Source: an uncultured Ruminococcus sp. (GTDB lineage: Bacteria; Bacillota; Clostridia; Oscillospirales; Acutalibacteraceae). From it: a DNA stretch of 55,977 nucleotides. A model generated the notes under the pieces. The model saw nothing but the letters and a program-made list of their open reading frames with translations, was not told the origin of the DNA and did not search any database. Each line of letters opens with the position of its first letter. Positions within the stretch are counted from its first letter, which is position 1. The translations under genes were made by a program, and so were the position numbers. Location of the stretch: contig CACWKD010000001.1 in assembly GCA_902761345.1 (NCBI GenBank), positions 1 to 55,977 on the forward strand, in the 5' to 3' direction. Of this stretch, positions 24,974-33,007 are shown piece after piece.

Positions 24974-25137
24974 GACAGGGGGAGAACCACTGTCAGCAGG
25001 TTCTCCCCCGTCAAGCTTCATTGTATTCACAACTTTGCCGTTCCCCCCTCTCCGCTGAGTGGAGCCTTTGGAAACCGCAGCCCTTTTGAAAAAGGGTTGA
25101 TCGAAAACTTAATTAGTCGTTTACTAAAATTGTTATG
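24974..25137. repeat. Structured intergenic element A
   Basis: Within the 437-base gene-free stretch 24762-25198. An 11-base perfect stem GGGGGAGAACC / GGTTCTCCCCC (24978-24988 with 24999-25009) is flanked by GAC/GTC. A smaller CTCC..GGAG hairpin is near 25050-25065, and CCCTTTT-GA-AAAAGGG lies at 25081-25096, followed by a tail TTGATCGAAAACTTA and TTACTAAAATTGTTA. The last two segments closely match 48567-48620, so this looks like a dispersed repeat family. No ORF. Confidence 0.55.
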
Positions 25138-25145
25138 TACAGTGC

Positions 25146-25177
25146 AAAAACAGCCCCGAAAAATCATCATCGGAGCT
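25146..25177 (-). terminator. Terminator of ftsZ
   Basis: Minus strand stem AGCTCCGA / TCGGGGCT with one wobble pair (25170-25177 with 25152-25159), followed by GTTTTTG. Confidence 0.8.
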
Positions 25178-25198
25178 GCTGTTTTTATGATAAACTAA

Positions 25199-26383
25199 TC
25201 AATCCTCACCGAAAATCTGCATTATCTCATAGAAAGTATCCTCTTCATCAAGCTTTTTTGATGACTCGGGCGGAGTCTGCTTCGGTCTGTTTGCGTTTAC
25301 ATTTGTATTTACCTCAACCGTTCTTCGCTGCGGCTCATTTGAGGAAAGGTCCTTTGAAAAAGACGGCTTAGGCTTAGCCACAGCATTATTAGGGCGGGCA
25401 ACAGGCTTTACAACATTGCCATGCTCATCGCCAAAACCCGTAGCGATAACAGTTACACGAAGCTCATCTTCAAGTGTTTCGTCAATAACAGCACCCCAGA
25501 TGATGTTTGCGTCCTCATCTGCCTGCTCTGTTATCATTGATGAAGCTATATCGATCTCGTCAAGACCAATATCGGGTGACGCTGTAATATTAACAACAAG
25601 ACCCTTTGCACCCTGAATAGTTGTTTCAAGAAGCGGTGAGCTGATAGCTTTCTGAGCTGCCTCTGCTGCCTTATCCTTACCTGTTGCAACTCCGACGCCC
25701 ATGTGTGCAAGACCCGCATTCTGCATTACTGCTGTTACATCTGCAAAGTCAAGGTTTACAAGTCCCGGAATAAGAATAAGATCCGAAATACTCTGCACAC
25801 CCTGTCTAAGAACATCGTCTGCTATCTCAAAAGCGTTTGTGAGAGTAATTTTCTCTGTACTTACATTTTTAAGTTTTTCGTTAGGTACAATTACAAGCGA
25901 ATCAACATACTGCTTTAATTCCTCAATACCTGCCTCTGCCTGCTGCATACGGCGTTTGCCCTCAAAACCAAACGGCTTAGTAACTATTGCTACTGTAAGT
26001 ATGCCCATAGCTCTTGCAATTTTTGCTACGATAGGAGCTGCACCCGTACCTGTACCGCCGCCCATTCCGGCAGTGATAAACACCATATCTGTATCCTTGA
26101 GAGCCTCTTCTATTTCTTCGGCACTCTCAATTGCTGCTTTCTCGCCTATTGCAGGCTGTGAACCTGCTCCCTTACCGTGTGTCAGCTTTGCACCAATATG
26201 AATTGTCTGATCTGCCTTTGATGACTGCAAAACATGATCATCTGTATTTATTGATATGAACTCTACGGACTTAACCTCACTGTTTACCATTCTGTTGACA
26301 GCGTTTCCGCCGCCTCCGCCAACACCTATTACCTTTATAACAGGAAGGTTGCCGTTATACTCTTCTTCCAACTGAAAAGCCAT
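25199..26383 (-). CDS. ftsZ: Cell division protein FtsZ
   Basis: A 394-residue tubulin-like GTPase that forms the Z-ring. The tubulin signature is GGGTGTG at 108-114; VGVGGGGGNAVNRM and INTDDHVL are near the start, and the T7 loop is NLDFADVTAVM. After residue 320 comes a proline/lysine-containing linker and the end DEEDTFYEIMQIFGED. The usual conserved tail peptide (acidic, then IPxFL, then basic residues) that binds FtsA, SepF or ZipA is not obvious: the end is acidic without the basic finish. ftsA is absent from the neighbourhood. It is separated from ftsQ by 280 bases, so it likely has its own promoter. Confidence 0.97.
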   Translation of the reverse strand: MAFQLEEEYNGNLPVIKVIGVGGGGGNAVNRMVNSEVKSVEFISINTDDHVLQSSKADQTIHIGAKLTHGKGAGSQPAIGEKAAIESAEEIEEALKDTDMVFITAGMGGGTGTGAAPIVAKIARAMGILTVAIVTKPFGFEGKRRMQQAEAGIEELKQYVDSLVIVPNEKLKNVSTEKITLTNAFEIADDVLRQGVQSISDLILIPGLVNLDFADVTAVMQNAGLAHMGVGVATGKDKAAEAAQKAISSPLLETTIQGAKGLVVNITASPDIGLDEIDIASSMITEQADEDANIIWGAVIDETLEDELRVTVIATGFGDEHGNVVKPVARPNNAVAKPKPSFSKDLSSNEPQRRTVEVNTNVNANRPKQTPPESSKKLDEEDTFYEIMQIFGED

Positions 26384-26572
26384 TTTTATATTCCTCCTAA
26401 CGTGTAATCACCGAAATTTACGATCCTTTATTTCGATCTGTCCGTATAATAAAACTATACTCTTTGCTACTATATAAATTTATCACATTTACACGGAAAT
26501 TTCAATAATAATTTATTAATTAAGAAATTTTCGACATATCGCTTAAAAAATTACACTGTTTTTATACAAAAA

Positions 26573-26586
26573 TTACAATATTGTAA
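26573..26586. promoter_or_regulatory. 14-base perfect palindrome between ftsQ and ftsZ
   Basis: TTACAATATTGTAA, a complete dyad, in the AT-rich 280-base spacer upstream of ftsZ. A weak TTGAAA-17-TAAATT promoter for ftsZ is possible at 26477-26505. A regulator site is inferred from symmetry only. Confidence 0.35.
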
Positions 26587-26663
26587 CAAAGATCGTTCTT
26601 TTCTTGAAGTTTAAAAAACATCTCGTTACTTTTTTTTTATAATTTATAAACTCTATTATACTA

Positions 26664-27974
26664 TTAATAGTAGTTTGTTCCATACTCTCCCGTAATATTC
26701 TCATCGGGTTCTTCTTCATCGTAATAATAATCCTCTTCATCATACGGTTCGGTTTCTTCGCTTGACGTACTGCTGTCTGCCGAGGAAGTCGCCTTTCTCA
26801 CACCTGTTGTCGGAGCTGTGTATTCCTCTTCGCTTGATGATTCGGTTGTCTGTGAAGAAGTAACCTTACTCTCTGTCGACACTGTATTTGAATATATCGG
26901 TGTAAAGTACGATGCTTTTCTGTCGCCGTTTGACAGCGATACATCAAGATCTCCCTTGTCGTTCGGGGCAAGCTGAGTATTAATTATTGCCATAGCAGTT
27001 CTCAGCTTATAGCCAACGTCCTCGGGCAATCCTATCAAAATAGTTATCCTGTTATCGTAATTAAGCTTTATACTTGCGGCATTTGAAATATCTATTCCAT
27101 AGATAAGCGGAACTTCATTTTCATTAATATTAGCTATTACCTCATCGAGTATCTGCTGAGTTGTGGCTTTCTCAAAGCTTATGTATTTACCCACCTCTGT
27201 ATCGGTAACCTTTAAGCCCTTTAAAAGAGGTATTGTGGAAAGCTGACTTTCGTTTATCTCCAAAACTCTGCCCTTTTCGCTGATTATCGCATATCCGCCG
27301 TTTACAGCTACCTCGTATGACGGTATTGCAGGTTCAACTCGTATTACCTGAGTGGCAGGAATTTTAAACGTAATTTCTGCGTCCTCTATATACGGGAGAT
27401 TATCGACAATATTCTTAACCGCTGCCTTTTTCCTCGCTGAGAAAATATTGCCGTGAAGCTTTAGACCGCTTTTTTCTATTATAACGCTGTCGCTGTACGG
27501 TGTGCCGTTTGCGTTCTCAACTACTATTTCATTAGTCTTAAACAAAACATTGAACGACAAAATTACCGCTACGCCTACTATCACAAAAAATGCAATATAG
27601 TTTTTTATGCGTGTTCTTTTCTTTCTCTGAGAGCCTGTAAGCTCCTTTGGCTTAGGTGTATCCTTGTAGTAACTTCGTTCTCTTCTCTCTGAACTTCTCG
27701 TTTTATTTCTTTGTTTTTCTGTACGTTCTTTTTCTCTTCTCGGAGAATCTACATACCCGTATCGTGAGCTGAAATAATCGTCGGGCTGAGATTTTGTTTG
27801 CGAGGGTTCACTAAAATTTGCAAACCTGTCAAAAGATGTGTATTCATTATTATTTTCGGAAACATCTCTGTATCTTCTGCGTTCTCTGTCCGCATTAGTT
27901 CTATTTGAAGATCTTGTACTGCGGCTTTTTTGTTTATTTCTGTTTTCCTTTTCTTTTCCTTTTTCTCTGCTCAC
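26664..27974 (-). CDS. divIB: Cell division protein FtsQ/DivIB
   Basis: A 436-residue bitopic divisome protein that joins FtsL and FtsB in activating septal wall synthesis. A very basic, disordered N-terminal segment of about 120 residues precedes one membrane helix (125-145), then POTRA (NEIVVENANGTPYSDSVIIEKSG) and FtsQ beta domain (LPYIEDAEITFKIPATQVIRVEPAIPSYEVAVNGGYAII, split over 192-231). The C-terminal 65 residues are Ser/Thr, then Glu/Asp/Tyr rich (EETEPYDEEDYYYDEEEPD). Both extensions are longer than in most homologues. It is last gene of the mraZ-led dcw run. Confidence 0.88.
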   Translation of the reverse strand: MSREKGKEKENRNKQKSRSTRSSNRTNADRERRRYRDVSENNNEYTSFDRFANFSEPSQTKSQPDDYFSSRYGYVDSPRREKERTEKQRNKTRSSERRERSYYKDTPKPKELTGSQRKKRTRIKNYIAFFVIVGVAVILSFNVLFKTNEIVVENANGTPYSDSVIIEKSGLKLHGNIFSARKKAAVKNIVDNLPYIEDAEITFKIPATQVIRVEPAIPSYEVAVNGGYAIISEKGRVLEINESQLSTIPLLKGLKVTDTEVGKYISFEKATTQQILDEVIANINENEVPLIYGIDISNAASIKLNYDNRITILIGLPEDVGYKLRTAMAIINTQLAPNDKGDLDVSLSNGDRKASYFTPIYSNTVSTESKVTSSQTTESSSEEEYTAPTTGVRKATSSADSSTSSEETEPYDEEDYYYDEEEPDENITGEYGTNYY

Positions 27975-27991
27975 GCCGTCACTTCCTTCCG

Positions 27992-29254
27992 TTACACACG
28001 CCTGACATCTCCTCCAAGGGTACTCAGCGTTACTTCAATATCCTCATATCCTCTGTCCAGATATTTTAGTCCGTCTACCGTCGTTTTTCCCTCTGCTCCA
28101 AGACCTGCCGTGATCAGTGCAGCCGCACCTCTCAGATCCATTGCCGCAACCTCGGCACCGTGCATACACTCAACGCCCTGCGATACAGCAACTCTGCCCT
28201 CTACTTTAATATTTGCGCCCATTTGCAAAAGTCCGCTGACATGGAGATACCTGTTTTCAAAAATATTCTCCACAAAAAGCGTTGTTCCACGGCTTTTGGC
28301 TATCATCGCCATTATCGGCGCCTGTGCGTCTGTCGGAAAACCCGGATACGGCATAGTACGCACTATTTTAGGCGCTGTAAGCCTGTGAGGACTATCCATT
28401 ATAATACTGCTGCCCTGTATATCCACATCACAGCCGCACTCCTCAAAAATAGAAAGCACTGCTCGCAGATGTGAGGGAATAGTTCGATTAAGCTTTATTC
28501 TGCCGCCGGTAGACGCACAACAGGAAAGCAGCGTTGCCGCAACTATTCTGTCGGGGATTATCGAATGTCTTGTACCGTGGAGTTTCTCAACACCCTCGAT
28601 AATTATTGTTCCCTCGCCCGCACCTGAGATTTTAGCTCCGCTGCTGTTGAGATAATCAGCAAGATCACATATTTCGGGTTCTCGTGCAGCGTTTGTAATT
28701 ACTGTCGTACCCTCTGCAAGGCTTGCGCAGATCATTATGTTTTCCGTTGCGCCCACACTCGGAAACGACAAAGAAATATTTGCCCCATGCAGTCCGTTCG
28801 GAGCTGTACACTTAAACACTCCGTGATCGTCCTTTATCTCTGCGCCAAGCTCAGACAATGCTTTCAGATGAAGATCTATCGGGCGAGGACCTATCTCACA
28901 GCCTCCCGGAAAACACATTCCGGCGTTACCTGTTCGTGCAAGCAATGCTCCGAGAAAAATTATAGATGACCTCATCTCACGCATAAGCGAATTAGGTATG
29001 TTTGTTCTGCATAGATTTCGGCTGTCACAAACAAGCGTACCGTCCGAGAAGCTGACGCTGCACCCTAAGTACCTCAGTATATTTACAGAGCCGCTTACAT
29101 CTGACAAATCGGGGCAGTTATGTAAAATGCTTTCCTCTCCGCTGAGGAGTGTCGCCGCAAGAATAGGTAAAGCAGAGTTTTTAGAGCCTTGGACGGCTGT
29201 TTCTCCCCGAAGTCTTTTCATACCGTCTATAATAAGACGTGACAAATACAACAC
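27992..29254 (-). CDS. murA: UDP-N-acetylglucosamine 1-carboxyvinyltransferase (MurA, second copy)
   Basis: A MurA paralogue of about 420 residues inside the dcw cluster. It has the opening LIIDGMKRLRGETAVQGSKNSALPILAA, the catalytic-loop Cys in CFPGGCEIGPRPIDLHLKALSELG and the late PYPGFPTDAQAP. Compared with the 6528 copy, its loop is the more canonical (GGCEIGPRPID against GGCSFCERPID). The start is non-ATG: GTG 29254, or TTG 29245, which has better spacing from AGAGG. The gene is 17 bases upstream of divIB and clearly cotranscribed. Confidence 0.93.
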   Translation of the reverse strand: MLYLSRLIIDGMKRLRGETAVQGSKNSALPILAATLLSGEESILHNCPDLSDVSGSVNILRYLGCSVSFSDGTLVCDSRNLCRTNIPNSLMREMRSSIIFLGALLARTGNAGMCFPGGCEIGPRPIDLHLKALSELGAEIKDDHGVFKCTAPNGLHGANISLSFPSVGATENIMICASLAEGTTVITNAAREPEICDLADYLNSSGAKISGAGEGTIIIEGVEKLHGTRHSIIPDRIVAATLLSCCASTGGRIKLNRTIPSHLRAVLSIFEECGCDVDIQGSSIIMDSPHRLTAPKIVRTMPYPGFPTDAQAPIMAMIAKSRGTTLFVENIFENRYLHVSGLLQMGANIKVEGRVAVSQGVECMHGAEVAAMDLRGAAALITAGLGAEGKTTVDGLKYLDRGYEDIEVTLSTLGGDVRRV

Positions 29255-29421
29255 CCTCTTTTATTGTTTTATTGCATACAATTTAGTTTTGAGAGTAAGC
29301 AGTTTTATATTTCAGCGGTTTCTATACTTCCCACCAACCAAAACACAGTAAACTCTAAGCTCTGAAAAGCCAAAAATTATATACACTAAATCTTATGCTG
29401 TATTTGTCGGTTCTGACACTA

Positions 29422-30549
29422 TTATTTTTTATATTTCTCGTAAGTTTCGTTAATTATTTTATAAATTCTTTCATTGGCGTCTAAGATTGCCATTTTCTTT
29501 GCATTAGCGGAATACTCGGCAAGCCTTTTCTTATCGCTTACTATCTTATCTACTTTCTCTGTCAGCAGTTCGCCCGAAAGCTCGCTTTCCTCTATTATCT
29601 CGCCTGCCTTTTGATTAACAAGCGCCATAGCGTTATGGTACTGATGATTTTCGGCAACATTCGGTGACGGAATAAACACCGCAGGTTTACCCTGAGCCTG
29701 TATCTCGCTTATTGTTATTGCGCCTGCACGGCATACTACAACATCAGCCGCCGCAAGACAAGTAGGCATATTGTCTATATATTCCCTTATGTCAAGATTT
29801 TTGCACTGTGTAATATCAGTACCCTTCTCCTTAACAAGATCGGGAAACCAATGTCCGTACTGTCCGTATGCGTGTATATGCTGATACTTGCCGTCCTTGC
29901 CGCTTCTTGCTATTATATCCGCACAAGCCTCGTTTACTTTCTGCGCTCCAAGGCTGCCTCCGAACGACAACACAACGGGTCTTTCGTCAAGCCCAAGTTT
30001 CTTTCTTGACTCCTCTCTGTCGGCAGTTATTATCTCTGTTCTTACAGGGTTGCCCGTAACGACAAAATTACAGCCCTCTTTCATATGCTTCTGTGCGTCT
30101 GCTATTGCAAGCATAACAACCTCTGCTTTTTTGGATAGCATTTTATTTGCAACACCCGGAAAAGCATTCTGCTCGTGAATAAGTATCGGAATACCAAGCT
30201 CAGTTGCCGCACGAAGTACGGGGCCGCTTACATACCCGCCCGTGCCTACGCATAGATCGGGTTTAAATTCCTTTATTATCTTCTTGCTTGCCGATATTGC
30301 GGTTACAGCTCTTGAAAGCGTCTGAATATTCGCCTTAATAGCGGCAGGCTTCATACTTCTCTTAAATCCGCTTACCCTTATCGACTTAAACTCAAAGCCT
30401 GCCTTTGGCACAAGCTTTTCCTCCATACCGCCCTTGTTTCCTACATAAAGTATTTCTGTATCGGGCTGTTTGCTCTTCAGATAGCCTGCAATCGCCAAAG
30501 CAGGGTTTATATGTCCTGCTGTTCCGCCTCCTGCAAATATAACTCTCAT
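29422..30549 (-). CDS. murG: MurG, lipid II synthase
   Basis: A 375-residue GT28 glycosyltransferase on the inner membrane face, adding GlcNAc to lipid I. The N-terminal GGGTAGHINPALAIAGYL, HEQNAFPGVANKML, the hinge region SFGGSLGAQKVNE and VVCRAGAITISEIQAQGKPAVFIPSP match the family; length typical. ATG at 30549 follows AGAGGGA. The 167 bases after its stop, before murA2, contain no recognisable site. Confidence 0.97.
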   Translation of the reverse strand: MRVIFAGGGTAGHINPALAIAGYLKSKQPDTEILYVGNKGGMEEKLVPKAGFEFKSIRVSGFKRSMKPAAIKANIQTLSRAVTAISASKKIIKEFKPDLCVGTGGYVSGPVLRAATELGIPILIHEQNAFPGVANKMLSKKAEVVMLAIADAQKHMKEGCNFVVTGNPVRTEIITADREESRKKLGLDERPVVLSFGGSLGAQKVNEACADIIARSGKDGKYQHIHAYGQYGHWFPDLVKEKGTDITQCKNLDIREYIDNMPTCLAAADVVVCRAGAITISEIQAQGKPAVFIPSPNVAENHQYHNAMALVNQKAGEIIEESELSGELLTEKVDKIVSDKKRLAEYSANAKKMAILDANERIYKIINETYEKYKK

Positions 30550-30575
30550 TTTTTTATCCCTCTTTCGCTTGTGTT

Positions 30576-31820
30576 TTACTCCTTTGCTATATTGGCGGAG
30601 CGTGAAATGTTAAGCACTATACCCATTTGGGCAAGCAGTACGATCATCGACGATCCTCCATAGCTGAAAAATGGCAAACTGATACCTGTATTAGGAAGCC
30701 AGTCTGTTATTACAAGTACATTAAGTACCACTTGAAGTCCGATTTGTGCCATTAGTCCAACGCCTAACAGCCTGCCAAACATATCCTTAGCCTGCTTACA
30801 TATCGTTACTCCTCTGTAAACAAGCAGACCAAATATCGCAAGCACTACAAACGCTCCGATAAGTCCAAGCTCCTCGCAGACAATTGCAAATACAAAGTCG
30901 TTCTGAGGTTCGGGAAGATACAGGTACTTTTGTCTTGACTGACCAAGCCCCAAGCCCCACAATCCGCCTGAGCCTATCGCATACAGTGAATTTCTCGTCT
31001 GCCACGTTGTCTGCCACATTTCGTTGGTAGTGTATTCGAGCGCCTGACCCCAGCCGTCCATTCGGCTCATAGCATATGTAAGCTTTCCCGTTACAGCCAG
31101 CAGCAGCACAAGTACGCCTACAATGCCTCCTGCCATAAAGAAGTATTTAATCGGCATTCCGCCGATATACAGCATAACCGCAACAATAAGGATACATATA
31201 ACTATACCGGAATAGTGCGGTTCAAGATAAAGCAGCAGTCCCGTTACACCGAGTACCACGAACGCAGGCGCAACACCGTATTTCAGAGTTTTCATCTCTT
31301 TATAGTACAAAGAACACCAATGCGCAAAAAACAATATGAGGGCAAACTTACATATCTCAGACGCCTGAATACTGAATATTCCTAAATTCAGCCAGCGTTT
31401 CGGGGCATTGTCCTCTGTCGGTATCATAAGTACTAATATCATAAGAAGCCACGCAGCGCCCATTACAGGTGCAGCCGCCTTATGAAGATAATGATAATCA
31501 AAAAACGATACTCCAAACATTATCGCTAAACCCGCCAGGGCAAACAATACCTGTTTTTTTATAAAGTAATAGCTGTCGCCGTATCTGTGGTAGGCATACG
31601 GATAGCTTGCGGAGAACATCATTATCAGACCGATTATAAGTATTAATACCAAAAGTCCCAGAAACGGCAGATCCAACCCTTCGCCTATCGAAAACAGCTT
31701 GAACTTCTTTTTGATACGGGGACGTCTGTTCATAGGGAACGGCTTTTTTTGTACTTCTGTTTTTTTCTTTTTTTCTTCGGAAAAGTTATCCATATAACTG
31801 TCCAAATAGCTTTGCAGCAA
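30576..31820 (-). CDS. ftsW: SEDS peptidoglycan polymerase FtsW/SpoVE
   Basis: A 414-residue, ten-helix SEDS glycosyltransferase that polymerises lipid II at the septum together with its cognate class B PBP. A basic, Lys-rich cytoplasmic N-terminus of about 45 residues precedes helix 1. Family motifs: FSASYPYAYHRYGDSYYF, APKRWLNLGIFSIQASEICKFA, then PEPQNDFVFAIVCEELGLIG and SLPFFSYGGSSM. Start TTG at 31820, eight bases after GGGGGAG. By context it could be called ftsW or spoVE. Confidence 0.93.
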   Translation of the reverse strand: MLQSYLDSYMDNFSEEKKKKTEVQKKPFPMNRRPRIKKKFKLFSIGEGLDLPFLGLLVLILIIGLIMMFSASYPYAYHRYGDSYYFIKKQVLFALAGLAIMFGVSFFDYHYLHKAAAPVMGAAWLLMILVLMIPTEDNAPKRWLNLGIFSIQASEICKFALILFFAHWCSLYYKEMKTLKYGVAPAFVVLGVTGLLLYLEPHYSGIVICILIVAVMLYIGGMPIKYFFMAGGIVGVLVLLLAVTGKLTYAMSRMDGWGQALEYTTNEMWQTTWQTRNSLYAIGSGGLWGLGLGQSRQKYLYLPEPQNDFVFAIVCEELGLIGAFVVLAIFGLLVYRGVTICKQAKDMFGRLLGVGLMAQIGLQVVLNVLVITDWLPNTGISLPFFSYGGSSMIVLLAQMGIVLNISRSANIAKE

Positions 31821-31844
31821 TAAAATCTCCCCCTTTTATTTAGT

Positions 31845-31925
31845 TAGGAATTTGGAGTTGAGAGTAAATTCTTTACTATAAACTTTAAACAATAAGCTAC
31901 CAACTATGAACTACTCCGATCAATC
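31845..31925 (-). repeat. Degenerate 7-base tandem repeat tract between mraY and ftsW
   Basis: The plus strand has AATTTGGAGTTGAGAGTA and then ACTATAA, ACTTTAA, ACAATAA, GCTACCA, ACTATGA, ACTACTC up to the mraY stop. The short first part is inverted relative to the rest, so a hairpin is possible. This is the only tract located inside a long operon. Confidence 0.6.
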
Positions 31926-31929
31926 AATC

Positions 31930-32946
31930 TCACTTTACAACTCCAAACAGGAACAAAAGCAGCGACACTATACCCATAAGGAATGTTACCGCACTGAACA
32001 CAAGAACTATCTTTACCTCGTTCCAGCCGCTCATCTCAAAATGGTGATGAATAGGCGTCATTTTGAAAATCCTCTTGCCGTGAGTAGCTTTAAAGTATGT
32101 AACCTGTAAAATTACAGAGAACATCTCACACAGATAAACTATTCCCACAGGAAGTATGAGTATCGGCAAATCAAGAGAAAACGCCATAGCGCATACTGCG
32201 CCGCCCAAAAACAGCGAGCCTGTATCTCCCATAAAAACTTTTGCAGGATTAAAATTCCAGATAAGAAATCCCAGACAGCCGCCTGCTATTGCCGCACAGA
32301 ATATATTCATCTCCTGATTACCGCTTACACCTGCCATTACCATAAAGAATGACGCTGCAAACATCGTTACACTGCCATTTAGTCCGTCTATTCCGTCTGT
32401 AAGGTTTACGGCATTTACCATTCCTACAATAACTATTGCAGCTATCGGATAGTAGAAGAATCCGAGATCGATACTTCCTACAAAAGGTATAATCGTTCTC
32501 GTATCATCGCCGAAAATTTTCATTGCTGCAAGATATATTATTGCTACCGTAAACTGAAGAACGAGTTTCTGCTTTGCGGTAAGACCTAAGTTTCTCTTTT
32601 TCTTTATAGAGATAAAATCATCTACAAATCCTATCGCACCATACAGCAGCGACATTACAAAACCGCCTATAAGCTGCGCCATTTTAAGCCTATTCACAAT
32701 TATCTCATCTGACGCCATTCTAAGGCATATCGTTGTTATCGTTATAGCGGCAAGCGTACCGCAAATAAACATTATTCCGCCCATTGTGGGAGTATTCTGT
32801 TTATTCTTATGCCACGACGGGCCTATCTCCTTAATTGTCTGACCGCACTTAACCTTTACAAGGAAAGGTATAAGCTTACTGCCTATCAGTGATGAAACTA
32901 TAAACGAAATCAGCGCCGCTTCAAACGACCATATTCCTGTTGCCAT
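31930..32946 (-). CDS. mraY: MraY, phospho-MurNAc-pentapeptide translocase
   Basis: A 338-residue ten-helix enzyme that forms lipid I from UDP-MurNAc-pentapeptide and undecaprenyl phosphate. Catalytic motifs are visible: GFVDDFISIKKKRN, NAVNLTDGIDGLNG, FMGDTGSLFLGG and MTPIHHHFEMSG. ATG at 32946 follows AGAGGGGA. The length is family-typical. Confidence 0.97.
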   Translation of the reverse strand: MATGIWSFEAALISFIVSSLIGSKLIPFLVKVKCGQTIKEIGPSWHKNKQNTPTMGGIMFICGTLAAITITTICLRMASDEIIVNRLKMAQLIGGFVMSLLYGAIGFVDDFISIKKKRNLGLTAKQKLVLQFTVAIIYLAAMKIFGDDTRTIIPFVGSIDLGFFYYPIAAIVIVGMVNAVNLTDGIDGLNGSVTMFAASFFMVMAGVSGNQEMNIFCAAIAGGCLGFLIWNFNPAKVFMGDTGSLFLGGAVCAMAFSLDLPILILPVGIVYLCEMFSVILQVTYFKATHGKRIFKMTPIHHHFEMSGWNEVKIVLVFSAVTFLMGIVSLLLFLFGVVK

Positions 32947-33007
32947 AATATCCCCTCTTTTTCTTTTCTGTACGGCAAATACCGTTCTTTTTATATTCTT
33001 GCAGTTA

